Source: Bacillota bacterium (lineage in GTDB: Bacteria > Bacillota > Clostridia > Lachnospirales > Lachnospiraceae). From it: a DNA stretch of 64,000 bases. The notes below the pieces were generated by a model, which saw nothing but the letters and a program-made list of their open reading frames with translations, was not told the origin of the DNA and searched no databases. A program made the position numbers and the translations under genes. The stretch lies in contig JAEXNR010000019.1 of assembly GCA_023439505.1 (NCBI GenBank), forward strand, positions 62,001 through 126,000, written 5' to 3'. This document shows, piece after piece, positions 9,135 through 17,635 of this stretch (positions within the stretch are counted from its first letter, which is position 1; every line of letters begins with the position of its first letter).

Positions 9135-9572
9135 TTACTCATTAAGTTCAAAGAAAAGCGTCGTATAGCTTCCCATATCAAAAAATACCGGGCGGACTCT
9201 TACTGGAAGCTTATCCATGATCTCATGCGCCTTCTTCTTATTAATTCCAAGGATAACGGCATTCATCTCCGGCCCTTCGTCAAACTGAACCTCTCCGCAG
9301 ACATACTTCAGTCCTCTGTCCTCAAGCTCAAGTCTTGCGTTTAATGCGCCTGTAAATACGAATGTCTTTAACACACCTTCCCCAGTAAGTGTTGTCCACT
9401 CTGTATCATGGTAACCACAAGCATTACATGCATGGTGGGGTGGAAATTCAATTAATCCACACTCTTTGCATTTTTTTGCATAAATAGTACCTTCTTTTAA
9501 ACCATTCCAGAATTTTTCTACTACATGCTCCGGATTCCAAAATTCTTCTGTACTTATTCTATTCTGATCCAT
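9135..9572 (-). CDS. DUF35 Zn-ribbon/OB-fold protein, copy 1
   Basis: 145 residues. The N-terminal helices contain FWNGLKEG. A rubredoxin-like zinc ribbon follows with Cys35, Cys38, Cys49 and Cys52, then an OB-fold from ~60 to the end. DUF35 proteins (ChsH2, PhlB and the archaeal partner of acetoacetyl-CoA thiolase/HMG-CoA synthase) bind thiolase-fold enzymes and are needed for acyl transfer or retro-aldol cleavage. Here the gene follows the thiolase-fold gene by 11 nt, the expected partner arrangement. It aligns with the DUF35 protein at 27450-27866. A carrier protein upstream suggests acyl groups on ACP rather than CoA; that is inference. Confidence 0.85.
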   Translation of the reverse strand: MDQNRISTEEFWNPEHVVEKFWNGLKEGTIYAKKCKECGLIEFPPHHACNACGYHDTEWTTLTGEGVLKTFVFTGALNARLELEDRGLKYVCGEVQFDEGPEMNAVILGINKKKAHEIMDKLPVRVRPVFFDMGSYTTLFFELNE

Positions 9573-9583
9573 GATCTATCCCC

Positions 9584-10873
9584 TTAAAAGTTTGCTCTTA
9601 AAATAGTTGCGCGTACGTTCTGTGCTCCACCAAATCCTCTTAAGAAGGTATGCTTAGGCAACTTCCTAATCTGACGTTCTCCCGCTTCACCACGCATCTG
9701 AGTTACAGCTTCAAACACATCTGCCATTCCAGATGCACCAAACGCATGGCCATAAGAAGTACGTCCCCCATTTGTGTTCATCGGTTTGTCTCCATCATAG
9801 GCAAGACGTCCATCCAGTGCGTATTTCCATCCCTCACCCTTAGGAAGGTATCCGATTTCTTCTGCTGCAAGGAACGCAGAGGAACCAATAAAGTCATTTA
9901 CATACAGTAAGTCCATATCATCTGCCGTAAGACCCGTTGCATCAAATACCTGACGGGCAGCCTCTGCAGTTGCCTTCTTCTCCAGATGAGGTACAATAGC
10001 ATCCAATACACATGCGCCTGTAGCTAATACCTCGATTGGCTTATCACAGAATTTGTAAGCAATCTCTGTCGGTACAACAATACAGCATGCGGCACCATCT
10101 GCTACACATGAATCACTGGAAGTTCTTAAATACTGCGTCATTTTTGGATTGAACCGGGATTTCATATACTCCCATACATCCTCATATCCGGCATCCTTTG
10201 CAAGCTTGTCATAAGGTGTTCTGCGAATAGCCCTGGGACAAAGTTCTGCAGCTCGTCTGAAGTGATAGGACTGATGATTCAATACATCGTCAATCTGCTC
10301 CGGCGTCAATCCATTCTCTTTTGTATAAAAGTTAATCCAGTCATCATGGTTCATACCCGGTCCGCCGCCAAGATATCTTCCATACGCGCGGTCAAAGATC
10401 GAATCAAGATCCGGAAATAGCACCTCTGTTGTAAGCGCAGTACGCATATGATCAGGGGTATTGCCATCTGGCATACCAGTTCCCTGCTCACTGCAACCGG
10501 AAAGAACAATATCATAAGCACCACTGGCTACTGCAAATACAGCTTCCTCAAGTGCGATATAACCCGTGCAGCAGCCTTCTGAGTGAGAGATTGATCCTTT
10601 TCCTCTCATACCGAACCAGTCTGCAACCTGAAGGTTTGGTGTTATACATCCATTTAATACATGTGGATTTGCCGAACCGTGGAAGAAGTATTGTACATCC
10701 CTTGGTTCCACATGTGCATCTTTCATTGCATCAAGTGCCGCATATCCAAACAATTCGCCATTCGTAAGTCCTTTATATTGAGAATTTGTTATCCCATTAA
10801 AAAATGGGGTGGCACCCACACCAACAATGGATACGCTTCTCATGTTATTTCCAATTTTCACATTATGTACCAT
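9584..10873 (-). CDS. Thiolase-fold (SCP2-thiolase/lipid-transfer type) enzyme, copy 1
   Basis: A 429-residue thiolase-superfamily protein. The N-terminal strand is VSIVGVGATPF. The usual nucleophile region is SEGCCTGYIALEEA, with Cys101 and Cys102. The C-terminal NTNGGRTSYGHAFGASGMAD carries the conserved His of the thiolase oxyanion loop. The last motif is LRGFGGAQN rather than the CxG loop of true biosynthetic thiolases. This matches SCP2-thiolases that pair with DUF35 proteins: Ltp2-like retro-aldolases, PhlACB-like acyltransferases and archaeal thiolases. It lies between ACP and DUF35 genes, with GAGGGG before its ATG. Strong paralogy to 27881-29164. Whether it forms or breaks C-C bonds cannot be decided from sequence. 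Confidence 0.8.
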   Translation of the reverse strand: MVHNVKIGNNMRSVSIVGVGATPFFNGITNSQYKGLTNGELFGYAALDAMKDAHVEPRDVQYFFHGSANPHVLNGCITPNLQVADWFGMRGKGSISHSEGCCTGYIALEEAVFAVASGAYDIVLSGCSEQGTGMPDGNTPDHMRTALTTEVLFPDLDSIFDRAYGRYLGGGPGMNHDDWINFYTKENGLTPEQIDDVLNHQSYHFRRAAELCPRAIRRTPYDKLAKDAGYEDVWEYMKSRFNPKMTQYLRTSSDSCVADGAACCIVVPTEIAYKFCDKPIEVLATGACVLDAIVPHLEKKATAEAARQVFDATGLTADDMDLLYVNDFIGSSAFLAAEEIGYLPKGEGWKYALDGRLAYDGDKPMNTNGGRTSYGHAFGASGMADVFEAVTQMRGEAGERQIRKLPKHTFLRGFGGAQNVRATILRANF

Positions 10874-10884
10874 AGTAACCCCTC

Positions 10885-11124
10885 TTACATTTCCTCAATC
10901 ACATAGTCAGCCAGCTCACCGATTGTCTTATAATTCCCAAATCTGGCTACTGGAATCATTACATCGAAGTCATTCTCAATGGAAGCACTCATTGCTACCC
11001 TCTGAACAGATGCAACTCCTAATTCCACTGCAATATTCGTATTTTCACTAATATTAGCCATATCTGCGCCAAATGCCATTGCAGCGTATTCGATTAATTT
11101 TGCCACTACATCTTCTCTTGTCAT
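10885..11124 (-). CDS. Small acyl carrier protein, copy 1 (non-canonical Ser motif)
   Basis: A 79-residue, acidic, all-helical protein. The helix II region is ELGVASVQRVAMSASIENDFDV, which fits the acyl carrier protein fold; Ser39 is at the phosphopantetheine position. The usual Asp-Ser-Leu is Ala-Ser-Val here, and the paralog at 27211 has Lys-Ser-Leu, so Ser is kept and Asp is lost in both. It is first in the operon with thiolase-fold, DUF35 and ThuA genes, with a GGAGGAAAAG ribosome site. The Sfp-type transferase at 11364-11957 just upstream is the natural modifying enzyme. Its acyl cargo is unknown. Confidence 0.75.
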   Translation of the reverse strand: MTREDVVAKLIEYAAMAFGADMANISENTNIAVELGVASVQRVAMSASIENDFDVMIPVARFGNYKTIGELADYVIEEM

Positions 11125-11363
11125 AACTCTTTTCCTCCATTTATCTATTTACCAGTAACCGGTTCCCAAAATACCCAGGTAAATTTCTGAGAAGATTTTC
11201 TGAAGGCCATTGCTGGATCAGGGACATCAGGTCAGATAATTTACATAGGTAATTTCAGAACATTGTACCAGATGTAATTATTCTATAACTCTCCATAAAC
11301 AGATACCATAACACTATTTACAAAAGTGTTTAGAAAAGAAATTTCATAAAAAAAATCAGGCAA

Positions 11364-11957
11364 TTATAATTTTTCAATCGTAATGGTTACTTCTGCCTCA
11401 GTTGCACAAGATAAAATATAGTCATTAAATCGCTCTGTATAGATCCTGCAATTTTCTACCGGTGGCACATCCTTGTCCCATTCTTCTCCAAATCCTGTAC
11501 CTTTAAGCTTGAGCATAGCTTCACACGCTGTCCACATTCTAAAAAAGGCTTCGTTCTTTGCATCGCCTTCCAGACAGGATAGTTCTTCTTTTTGCTTTGT
11601 ACTGAATATCTTTTTCACAGTCGCTTCATGACATATTCCAATTTTTTCCACATCAACTCCAACATTGCAGTCCGATATTGCAAGTACAACATAGTCTTCG
11701 CTATGGGATAGATTAAAAAAAATGCTACCCGTAGCAGGAGAAGGCTTTTTGTACTCATTATAGGTAATCTGTTCATCCTGGTCTATCCCCAGATATTTAT
11801 TCAGCAGATACCCCGATACAAGCTCCTGCCCGGCCACTTTTTTTATCTTTGCTGACATGTATTTTTCCACATAGTACGGCGCAATCTGTGAAAGGTTTTG
11901 CTTTGCATCCTCTGTGGATTGCCGAATATCCGCAATGATAATTTTAACATTTTTCAT
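11364..11957 (-). CDS. 4'-Phosphopantetheinyl transferase (Sfp type)
   Basis: 197 residues with the Sfp/AcpT signatures in order. FNLSHS is at 81-86, GVDVE (Mg ligands Asp102 and Glu104) at 100-104, and WTACEAMLKLKGTGF with Glu146 at 142-156. It would move phosphopantetheine from CoA to the Ser of a carrier protein. It lies 23 nt after the phosphate acyltransferase and 240 nt before the small ACP gene, which points to dedicated modification of the two local ACPs. Fatty-acid ACP is normally served by AcpS, so a local Sfp-type gene is a sign of a specialised carrier pathway. Confidence 0.88.
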   Translation of the reverse strand: MKNVKIIIADIRQSTEDAKQNLSQIAPYYVEKYMSAKIKKVAGQELVSGYLLNKYLGIDQDEQITYNEYKKPSPATGSIFFNLSHSEDYVVLAISDCNVGVDVEKIGICHEATVKKIFSTKQKEELSCLEGDAKNEAFFRMWTACEAMLKLKGTGFGEEWDKDVPPVENCRIYTERFNDYILSCATEAEVTITIEKL

Positions 11958-11979
11958 GTTTTTGCTCCGGTCTTCTTAC

Positions 11980-12987
11980 TCATTTATTTTTACTGCCTGC
12001 AGCCCGGACCGCACTGATTACAATATTTCCTTTAATTTCGGAAACAGGCGCCCCTCTTGAGCAGTCACATACCACTTTATTAAATCCCTGAAGCATTGGT
12101 CCATATGCATTTGCATGACCAAATGTCTGAATTAGCTTTACAGAAGTATTGCCGACATTTAAATCCGGCCAGATCAATACATTTGCTTTACCGGCAACTT
12201 TACTTTCTCTGTTAACTTTCTTCGCAGCAACTTCTGGTTTAATTGCTGCATCCAGTTGAAACTCTCCATCGATATCTAAGTCTGGTCTCTTCTCTTTCGC
12301 AATCTGAAGTGCTTCCACGACCTTGTCAATTAATTCCCCCTGACCACTGCCAAGGGTAGAATAACTGATCATGGCACATCTGGGTTCCCAGTCAAGTAAG
12401 CTCATTACGGTATCGCATGCTGAAATTGCAATATCAGCAAGCTGTTCTGGCGTAGGATTCGTGCACACAGCACTATCTCCTACTGCAAGTAACGATCCTT
12501 CACTTCCCTCAAATCCTGGAATATCGCAAAGGCCAATACTTGAAATGGTGCTAATCCCTGGTTGTAATCCAATGATCATCTGACCTGCTAACAGCACATC
12601 TCCAGTTGTATTATCAATACCGGCAAATGTAACCTCGGCTTCATTTACCGCCTGCATCACCATGGCATAATACAGAGGATTCTCCATACGTCTGCCAAGC
12701 GCCTTCTCTTTGAGAAGCACCCCTGGAAGTGTAACATAAGCAGCAATCAGCTTTTGTTTATAGGTCTCTTCCTGAATATCAACAATTGTAAATACGTCTG
12801 TTTCATATCCTCGTTCCATACATAAGGCCTTTATTTCTTCTTTGTTTCCAACAAGAATTGGTTTGATTAAGCCTTCTTTCCCAGTCTCATAAGCAGCCTG
12901 CATCATTTTTTCATTGGTTGCTTCCGGAAAAGCGACTCTTTGAGGATTCCCCTTAGCTTTCGCATAAATCTGTTCTAATATATTCAT
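11980..12987 (-). CDS. Phosphate acetyl/butyryltransferase family enzyme
   Basis: A 335-residue phosphotransacetylase-family protein. It starts MNILEQIYAKAKGNPQRVAFPE and carries VCTNPTPEQLADIAISACDT, MISYSTLGSG and PDLNVGNTSVKLIQ, typical Pta blocks; a C-terminal GPMLQGFNK segment follows. The length matches single-domain Pta. The reaction is acyl-CoA + Pi to acyl phosphate + CoA. Together with butyrate kinase at 6130 it would make ATP from an acyl thioester. It forms a two-gene unit with the phosphopantetheinyl transferase, raising the question of whether it uses acyl-CoA or acyl-ACP. A TATAAT-like -10 at 13034-13039 lies upstream, without a convincing -35. Confidence 0.87.
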   Translation of the reverse strand: MNILEQIYAKAKGNPQRVAFPEATNEKMMQAAYETGKEGLIKPILVGNKEEIKALCMERGYETDVFTIVDIQEETYKQKLIAAYVTLPGVLLKEKALGRRMENPLYYAMVMQAVNEAEVTFAGIDNTTGDVLLAGQMIIGLQPGISTISSIGLCDIPGFEGSEGSLLAVGDSAVCTNPTPEQLADIAISACDTVMSLLDWEPRCAMISYSTLGSGQGELIDKVVEALQIAKEKRPDLDIDGEFQLDAAIKPEVAAKKVNRESKVAGKANVLIWPDLNVGNTSVKLIQTFGHANAYGPMLQGFNKVVCDCSRGAPVSEIKGNIVISAVRAAGSKNK

Positions 12988-13148
12988 TTGAAAATATTAT
13001 CCTCTCTCTGTTTTTATAAATATTTATTTGAATATTATACTGTCTGATCAGCTATGATTCGGTTTATTTTGAAAGGCCCTCCAAATACTTCATAAGGAAG
13101 GTCTATCTTCTAGCGTCTAAAAGAAGTTCATAATAGATATCACTCATT

Positions 13149-14255
13149 TTACAACGCAAATTCTAAAAACTTATCTACAGGAAGCATTGCTGCTCCAACT
13201 GCAGAGCCATATTCCCCTAAAGATGACACAAAAAGAATTTGATCAGGCAGTTGTACAAAAGGGTAGTATTCCCGGACTATTTTTTCCAATTCGGGCAGAT
13301 ATTCTTTGATATATGGACTGATGGATCCGCCCAAAACAATTTTCCATCCGAAGAGACAATATAAATTATGCACCAATTGGGCAAGTTCTCCTAAATAGTT
13401 CTCCCAAATCAATCTGCATTCTGAATTTCCATTGTCGATTCGCTCGAACAATTCCGCCAGGTTTTTGCATCCGGCACTTTTGCTTAAGGTTCTTCTCGAA
13501 AAAATATCGTCCAGACATACAGTACCAGATGTGTCCTCTACCAGCATACATCCCAACTCACCATTTATCCCGGAAAAATCCAGGACTTCTTTCTTAAATA
13601 CAATTGCGCCGCTCAATTTAGCACCAAGATGTATGTATAAAAAGTTATCTGGTGAATTACCCTGCCAGCACTGTGCAATTGCAGCCATCTTCGTACTATT
13701 ACGAAAATGTACTGGAATTCCGATACTTTCACTCGCCATTTTGAGATCAATTTGGATTTCCTGATTCTGCTGTTTTCGCTCTACCGGTTTTTCATCCTGC
13801 ATGGTAATTCCGAGGGTGACTCCAACATCTAAAAGTACATCCTTCGGTTTCCCAATCTTCTCATCAAATCTGCTTACCAGACCTCCTACACTTTTCCAAT
13901 ACGAGGGGAGGTTTTCCTGTAATAACTCGTACGATTCCTGTGCTACAATATGATTCCCTAAATCCAGTGCAACAATTCTGACCACATCAGGAGCTACGTC
14001 CACTCCAATCGAGTATCTTGCCTCATAGATAGGCTTGATACAGACTGGCTTTCTTCCACCCGTGGAATTTAGTGCGGCACCTGTAGTAAGAAGTCCATTA
14101 TCGATCAGTTCTTTCACAAGATAATTTACTGTGGCAAGACTCATATCCAGCTTTTTCACAATATCCTGTTTTGTCATCTCTCCATACATGAAGAGAAGAT
14201 TCACCAATCTTTTCCGGTTGTTTATTCGAACATCACGGTTGGTAGTTGCTTCCAT
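13149..14255 (-). CDS. ROK-family transcriptional regulator, copy 1
   Basis: 368 residues. A winged helix-turn-helix spans ~15-70 (MTKQDIVKKLDMSLATVNYLVKELIDNGLL) and is followed by the STGGRKP linker typical of ROK repressors. An actin-like ROK domain follows, with GVDVAPDVVRIVALDLGNH and later GELGCMLVED and VLGGSISPYI. ROK regulators sense sugars or glycosides. AAAGAGGTG precedes the ATG. It lies between Pta and a Gfo/Idh gene on the same strand and is a likely controller of module 1. It aligns with the regulator at 29211-30407. Ligand and operator are not identified. Confidence 0.82.
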   Translation of the reverse strand: MEATTNRDVRINNRKRLVNLLFMYGEMTKQDIVKKLDMSLATVNYLVKELIDNGLLTTGAALNSTGGRKPVCIKPIYEARYSIGVDVAPDVVRIVALDLGNHIVAQESYELLQENLPSYWKSVGGLVSRFDEKIGKPKDVLLDVGVTLGITMQDEKPVERKQQNQEIQIDLKMASESIGIPVHFRNSTKMAAIAQCWQGNSPDNFLYIHLGAKLSGAIVFKKEVLDFSGINGELGCMLVEDTSGTVCLDDIFSRRTLSKSAGCKNLAELFERIDNGNSECRLIWENYLGELAQLVHNLYCLFGWKIVLGGSISPYIKEYLPELEKIVREYYPFVQLPDQILFVSSLGEYGSAVGAAMLPVDKFLEFAL

Positions 14256-14333
14256 AAGTCACCTCTTTATAATAAATTTGCTATATTTTAACATATCTCT
14301 GATGCGTCATCAAGGTCTTCATGGTTTACCAGA

Positions 14334-15509
14334 CTAGCGTACTTCCCACAGATCCCAGTCCTGTACCATAGGTTCTGTACGCTCACAGGTTGTTGTCATC
14401 TCATATACACTTCCATTCTCAGCGGAAATAGCAAACGCATTCAGTGCTTCTACTACATGAAGTGAAATATCTGCTGAGAGCCTTGGTGTTCTTCCATCAA
14501 TCAGAGACTGTGCCATATCAGATACACCGAGGCCTCTCATATTTCCTCTCGGATTCGGATCAAATGCGAATAACAAAGGTTGTCTGAGTATGCACTCTTC
14601 TTTTCGGGTCATCATTGTGATAATCTTCGCAGGATGTGGATCTGTTACGGTACCTACAATTTCCCGCAGTTTTTCTCCATCAAACAATGACACCTGACCA
14701 GCAAATGAGTCAGGATTGGGTACTGTCATAGTCCCTTTTGTTCCATACAATTCCAGGCAAGGCAATGTAGAATCCCACATTTCGAAGCTCATATTAATAT
14801 TTCCAATTGCACCACTTACGAATTCAATAATTCCACTGTAGTGCGTTTGGACCTCTGTCCTGACTGGTTTGCCAAGAATGTTCCGTTCTGGTCTTCCTAT
14901 AGTAGTAAAGCATGATATTTTCTTAATTGGTCCAAGGATTGATACAAGCGTTGTAAGATAGTAAGGTCCCATGTCAAACATTGGCCCTCCACCATTTTTG
15001 TAATAGAAGCCTGGAGCCGGATGCCATAACTCATGTCCAGGGCATGCCATATTTGCCGTAAATCCAACCACCTTACCAATTCTGTCCTCATCTACTAGTT
15101 TTCTGCAGGTTTGTGCGCCTGCTCCAAGGAAGGTATCTGGTGCGGAAACAGCCATAAGTCCTTTCTTCTTTGCTGTCTCTACAACTTCCTTTGCTTCCCT
15201 GATCTCCAATGTAAGAGGTTTCTCACTATACAGATGTTTTCCAGCATTAAGGATCTGCATATCTACTGTATAATGTGCCACCGGGATTGTAAGATTCAGT
15301 ACTATCTCAATTTCTTCCATAGCAAGAAGTTCTTCTACAGTACATGCCTTTTGCACATGAAACTTCTCCGCTGCCTGCTGTGCTTTTTCAGGAAATAAAT
15401 CTGCAACTGCAATTAAATCAAGATTTTTGTAATGCTCTGTGATATTTGTCATATAGACATCTGCAATTGTTCCACAACCAATAATTCCAACTCCGATTTT
15501 TTTACTCAT
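14334..15509 (-). CDS. Gfo/Idh/MocA-family NAD-dependent oxidoreductase, copy 1
   Basis: 391 residues from ATG 15509, preferred over an upstream in-frame ATG because AGGAAAGGA sits just before it and the family N-terminus is KIGVGIIGCGTIADVY. The Rossmann domain spans ~1-125 with the signature SEKPLTLEI. The C-terminal alpha/beta domain contains GGGPMFDMGPYYLTTLV near its active site. Members oxidise hydroxyls of sugars or inositols; some form 3-keto-glycosides. It is followed by two TIM-barrel genes on the same strand, all within a tight run 14334-17449. A role in making a keto-sugar for the TIM-barrel enzymes is inferred. Confidence 0.85.
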   Translation of the reverse strand: MSKKIGVGIIGCGTIADVYMTNITEHYKNLDLIAVADLFPEKAQQAAEKFHVQKACTVEELLAMEEIEIVLNLTIPVAHYTVDMQILNAGKHLYSEKPLTLEIREAKEVVETAKKKGLMAVSAPDTFLGAGAQTCRKLVDEDRIGKVVGFTANMACPGHELWHPAPGFYYKNGGGPMFDMGPYYLTTLVSILGPIKKISCFTTIGRPERNILGKPVRTEVQTHYSGIIEFVSGAIGNINMSFEMWDSTLPCLELYGTKGTMTVPNPDSFAGQVSLFDGEKLREIVGTVTDPHPAKIITMMTRKEECILRQPLLFAFDPNPRGNMRGLGVSDMAQSLIDGRTPRLSADISLHVVEALNAFAISAENGSVYEMTTTCERTEPMVQDWDLWEVR

Positions 15510-15545
15510 TTTTTCCTTTCCTGGCCTTGGCCATAACAAGCGTAT

Positions 15546-16469
15546 TTATTGAAAAATTTTTTCAAGAACCTCATGAAAGTAATAAGACGATAATGCCATT
15601 GCTGCCAGATAATCTGGCGAACCATCATCCTCAATTGTTACCCACCCCTTGAATTCATGCTTCTTAACAAGTTTCCAGAGTTCCTCCAACGGAAGTACCC
15701 CTTCCCCGGGCTCCCAGAACCAGCGCCATCCGTCATCCTGAATCTCCGGATCCATGCCATGGCGGATATCATCTGGTACCGCTATGGATGCCGTATCTTT
15801 CAGATGGAAGGTGCATATCCTTTCAGCATAGGTATCATAGAAATCAAGAAGATCATCTCCCATCAGTGCTATTTGCGCTGTATCAAGGCAGTAAAAAACA
15901 CTTTTGGGATCTGTCATTTCCAGAAACTTTCTATGGTTTTCCTTGTTTACTGAACAGAAGAATTCATTGTGAAGTCCTACCTGAATTCCATGTGCCAGAG
16001 CATATTCACCAATTTCATTGATTACTTTTGCAGCAACTTTTAAATGATCATCAGTCAATGGCCCGTGAACACAGTAATTCCTTGCAGGACACATATTAAG
16101 ATGTTTCCCTCCAAATTTCTCCAGTATATGAATAGCATTTTTTGCCGTCTGAAGTACCTCATCATGCTTTTCAAATATTTGAGAATCATCTGCTCCATGG
16201 AACATGCCGCTAATTTCAATCCCACGTTCTTTTGCAAATGCCAAAAATTCCTCTGGTGTTCCGAATAACCCAAGCACTTCCGCCAGATCCCAGGGTGCCA
16301 TTTCTATTCCCTCATATCCAGTTGCTTTGTGATACCTTAAAATGCGATCCCAATCCTGATAATAAGCCATATTTGTTTTATATTCGTAATAAAAGTCACG
16401 GAAGTTATCAATTTGCTTATATGGTATCGTCTTCCAATGGCTCATGTGCGACAATTTCATATTTTTCAT
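15546..16469 (-). CDS. Xylose-isomerase-like TIM-barrel epimerase/isomerase, type A, copy 1
   Basis: 307 residues from the ATG at 16469, with GGAGGG 6 nt upstream; the ATG two codons earlier abuts that site. Barrel motifs carry the usual metal ligands: LHNEF (Glu), YCLDTAQ (Asp), FHLKD (His) and TIEDD (Glu). The family includes sugar-phosphate epimerases, IolE and 3-keto-glycoside lyases. It aligns along its whole length with 32067-33002, sharing the 'YYQDWDRILRY', 'MTDP..V.YCLDTAQ' and 'RWFWEPGEGVL' blocks. It is downstream of type B (16484-17449) in the same order as in module 2, so the two probably work as a pair. Confidence 0.85.
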   Translation of the reverse strand: MKNMKLSHMSHWKTIPYKQIDNFRDFYYEYKTNMAYYQDWDRILRYHKATGYEGIEMAPWDLAEVLGLFGTPEEFLAFAKERGIEISGMFHGADDSQIFEKHDEVLQTAKNAIHILEKFGGKHLNMCPARNYCVHGPLTDDHLKVAAKVINEIGEYALAHGIQVGLHNEFFCSVNKENHRKFLEMTDPKSVFYCLDTAQIALMGDDLLDFYDTYAERICTFHLKDTASIAVPDDIRHGMDPEIQDDGWRWFWEPGEGVLPLEELWKLVKKHEFKGWVTIEDDGSPDYLAAMALSSYYFHEVLEKIFQ

Positions 16470-16483
16470 CTTCATCCCTCCTT

Positions 16484-17449
16484 TTATCCTTCATATCCAG
16501 CCGGTATTAATGTGCGCTTTATATAACTTCCTGTTCTTAAGATGGAACGATATATGTCATACGAATTACGACAGTTAAAGCAGGCCGCACCCTCATATCC
16601 CGCCTCTTTTAATGCAGTTACAATCGATACAAAATTAAGTTTTCCGTCTCCGATATCCCGGAACACCTTCGTAGCCGCCTTTGCCGGAAATTCCGGCAGG
16701 GGCTGTGCATATGCTTCCTGATTATCCTCGAACGCCGTATCCGTAAAATGAACTACTCCTATTCGATTTGCTGTTTTTTTAATCATTGTGACCGGATCAG
16801 CTCCTGCAATACAAAGGTGAGCGGTGTCAATATCAAGCTTCACGGTATCCGGGAGCCTTTCAAGGAAATCAAATAAACGTTCCCCTCTGAACAATCCCCA
16901 ATATGTATTCTTAATACAAAGCGTAATCCCTGCTGCCATTGCTTTCTGATTCAAATCCGTGATTAGTTCTGCTAATTTTTCTATGAATACTTCCTCTTGA
17001 AAATCATCTCTTCCACGAAGCAGATTGCTTACTGTAAAAATTGGTGGTGTTGTAGTAAGCGTAAGTACCGGACATCCAAGTCCACTTGTAAAAGCGATTG
17101 CTTCCTCCCCAAAATGGCCAAGTGCTCCCAGATACATCTCCGGTGCACCAGCACAAAACAGTGCAGAATCTAAATGTACACAGTCCACAGCTATAATCCC
17201 CATTTCCATCAGATAACCCGCGTATGCTTTTGGTGTCTCAAACTTCATCCGGATCGATCTCATCGATCTGGGAATACCGGAACGTCCCCCAAAATCCCAT
17301 TTTGGTTCATACGGTATCTCGATTCTGTGAAAGCCACCAGCTGCAATTAATGGATATAATTCATCCCAAAAGTATTTACTTTCCCGTTTATTACGATTCG
17401 GAGCCTGATGATCTAAATCTACCCCTTCCATACTAAATACAGTCCTCAT
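16484..17449 (-). CDS. Xylose-isomerase-like TIM-barrel protein, type B, copy 1
   Basis: 321 residues starting at an ATG with GAGGAGG upstream. It is a sugar-isomerase/AP-endonuclease-2-fold barrel. Ligand-type positions are CIKNTYW (Asn-Thr in place of the His/Asn-Glu seen in type A), KLDIDTAHLCIAGADP (Asp) and VVHFTDTAF (His). The first metal Glu is therefore altered, as also in its paralog at 33002-33994 (IRNEYW keeps Glu there). It may act alone or as the partner of the type A barrel 14 nt downstream. A 186-nt non-coding stretch upstream with -35/-10-like elements suggests this gene starts a transcription unit. Confidence 0.78.
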   Translation of the reverse strand: MRTVFSMEGVDLDHQAPNRNKRESKYFWDELYPLIAAGGFHRIEIPYEPKWDFGGRSGIPRSMRSIRMKFETPKAYAGYLMEMGIIAVDCVHLDSALFCAGAPEMYLGALGHFGEEAIAFTSGLGCPVLTLTTTPPIFTVSNLLRGRDDFQEEVFIEKLAELITDLNQKAMAAGITLCIKNTYWGLFRGERLFDFLERLPDTVKLDIDTAHLCIAGADPVTMIKKTANRIGVVHFTDTAFEDNQEAYAQPLPEFPAKAATKVFRDIGDGKLNFVSIVTALKEAGYEGAACFNCRNSYDIYRSILRTGSYIKRTLIPAGYEG

Positions 17450-17570
17450 AGAAACCTCCTCATATATGATACAATAATTCCATCCTATATCTTTTTCTTC
17501 CTATATTAAGCCTTTAAGTCTTTTGTATTACTATTATACAAATGTATTTTTTTATAGAAGCTCCAACCAT

Positions 17571-17608
17571 ATACCAGCTTTAACGGCTATAGGAGCTTCT
17601 ATTGCTTT
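17571..17608. other. Long inverted repeat between ThuA and TIM-barrel genes
   Basis: Arms near GAAGCTCC and GGAGCTTC pair around a loop that holds a shorter AGC/GGCT stem. It lies after the ThuA-like gene that ends at 17636 (minus). No T-run follows on the minus strand, so a terminator is possible but weak. Confidence 0.35.
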
Positions 17609-17635
17609 GTTTTACTCTATTTATTTGTCTTCTTT

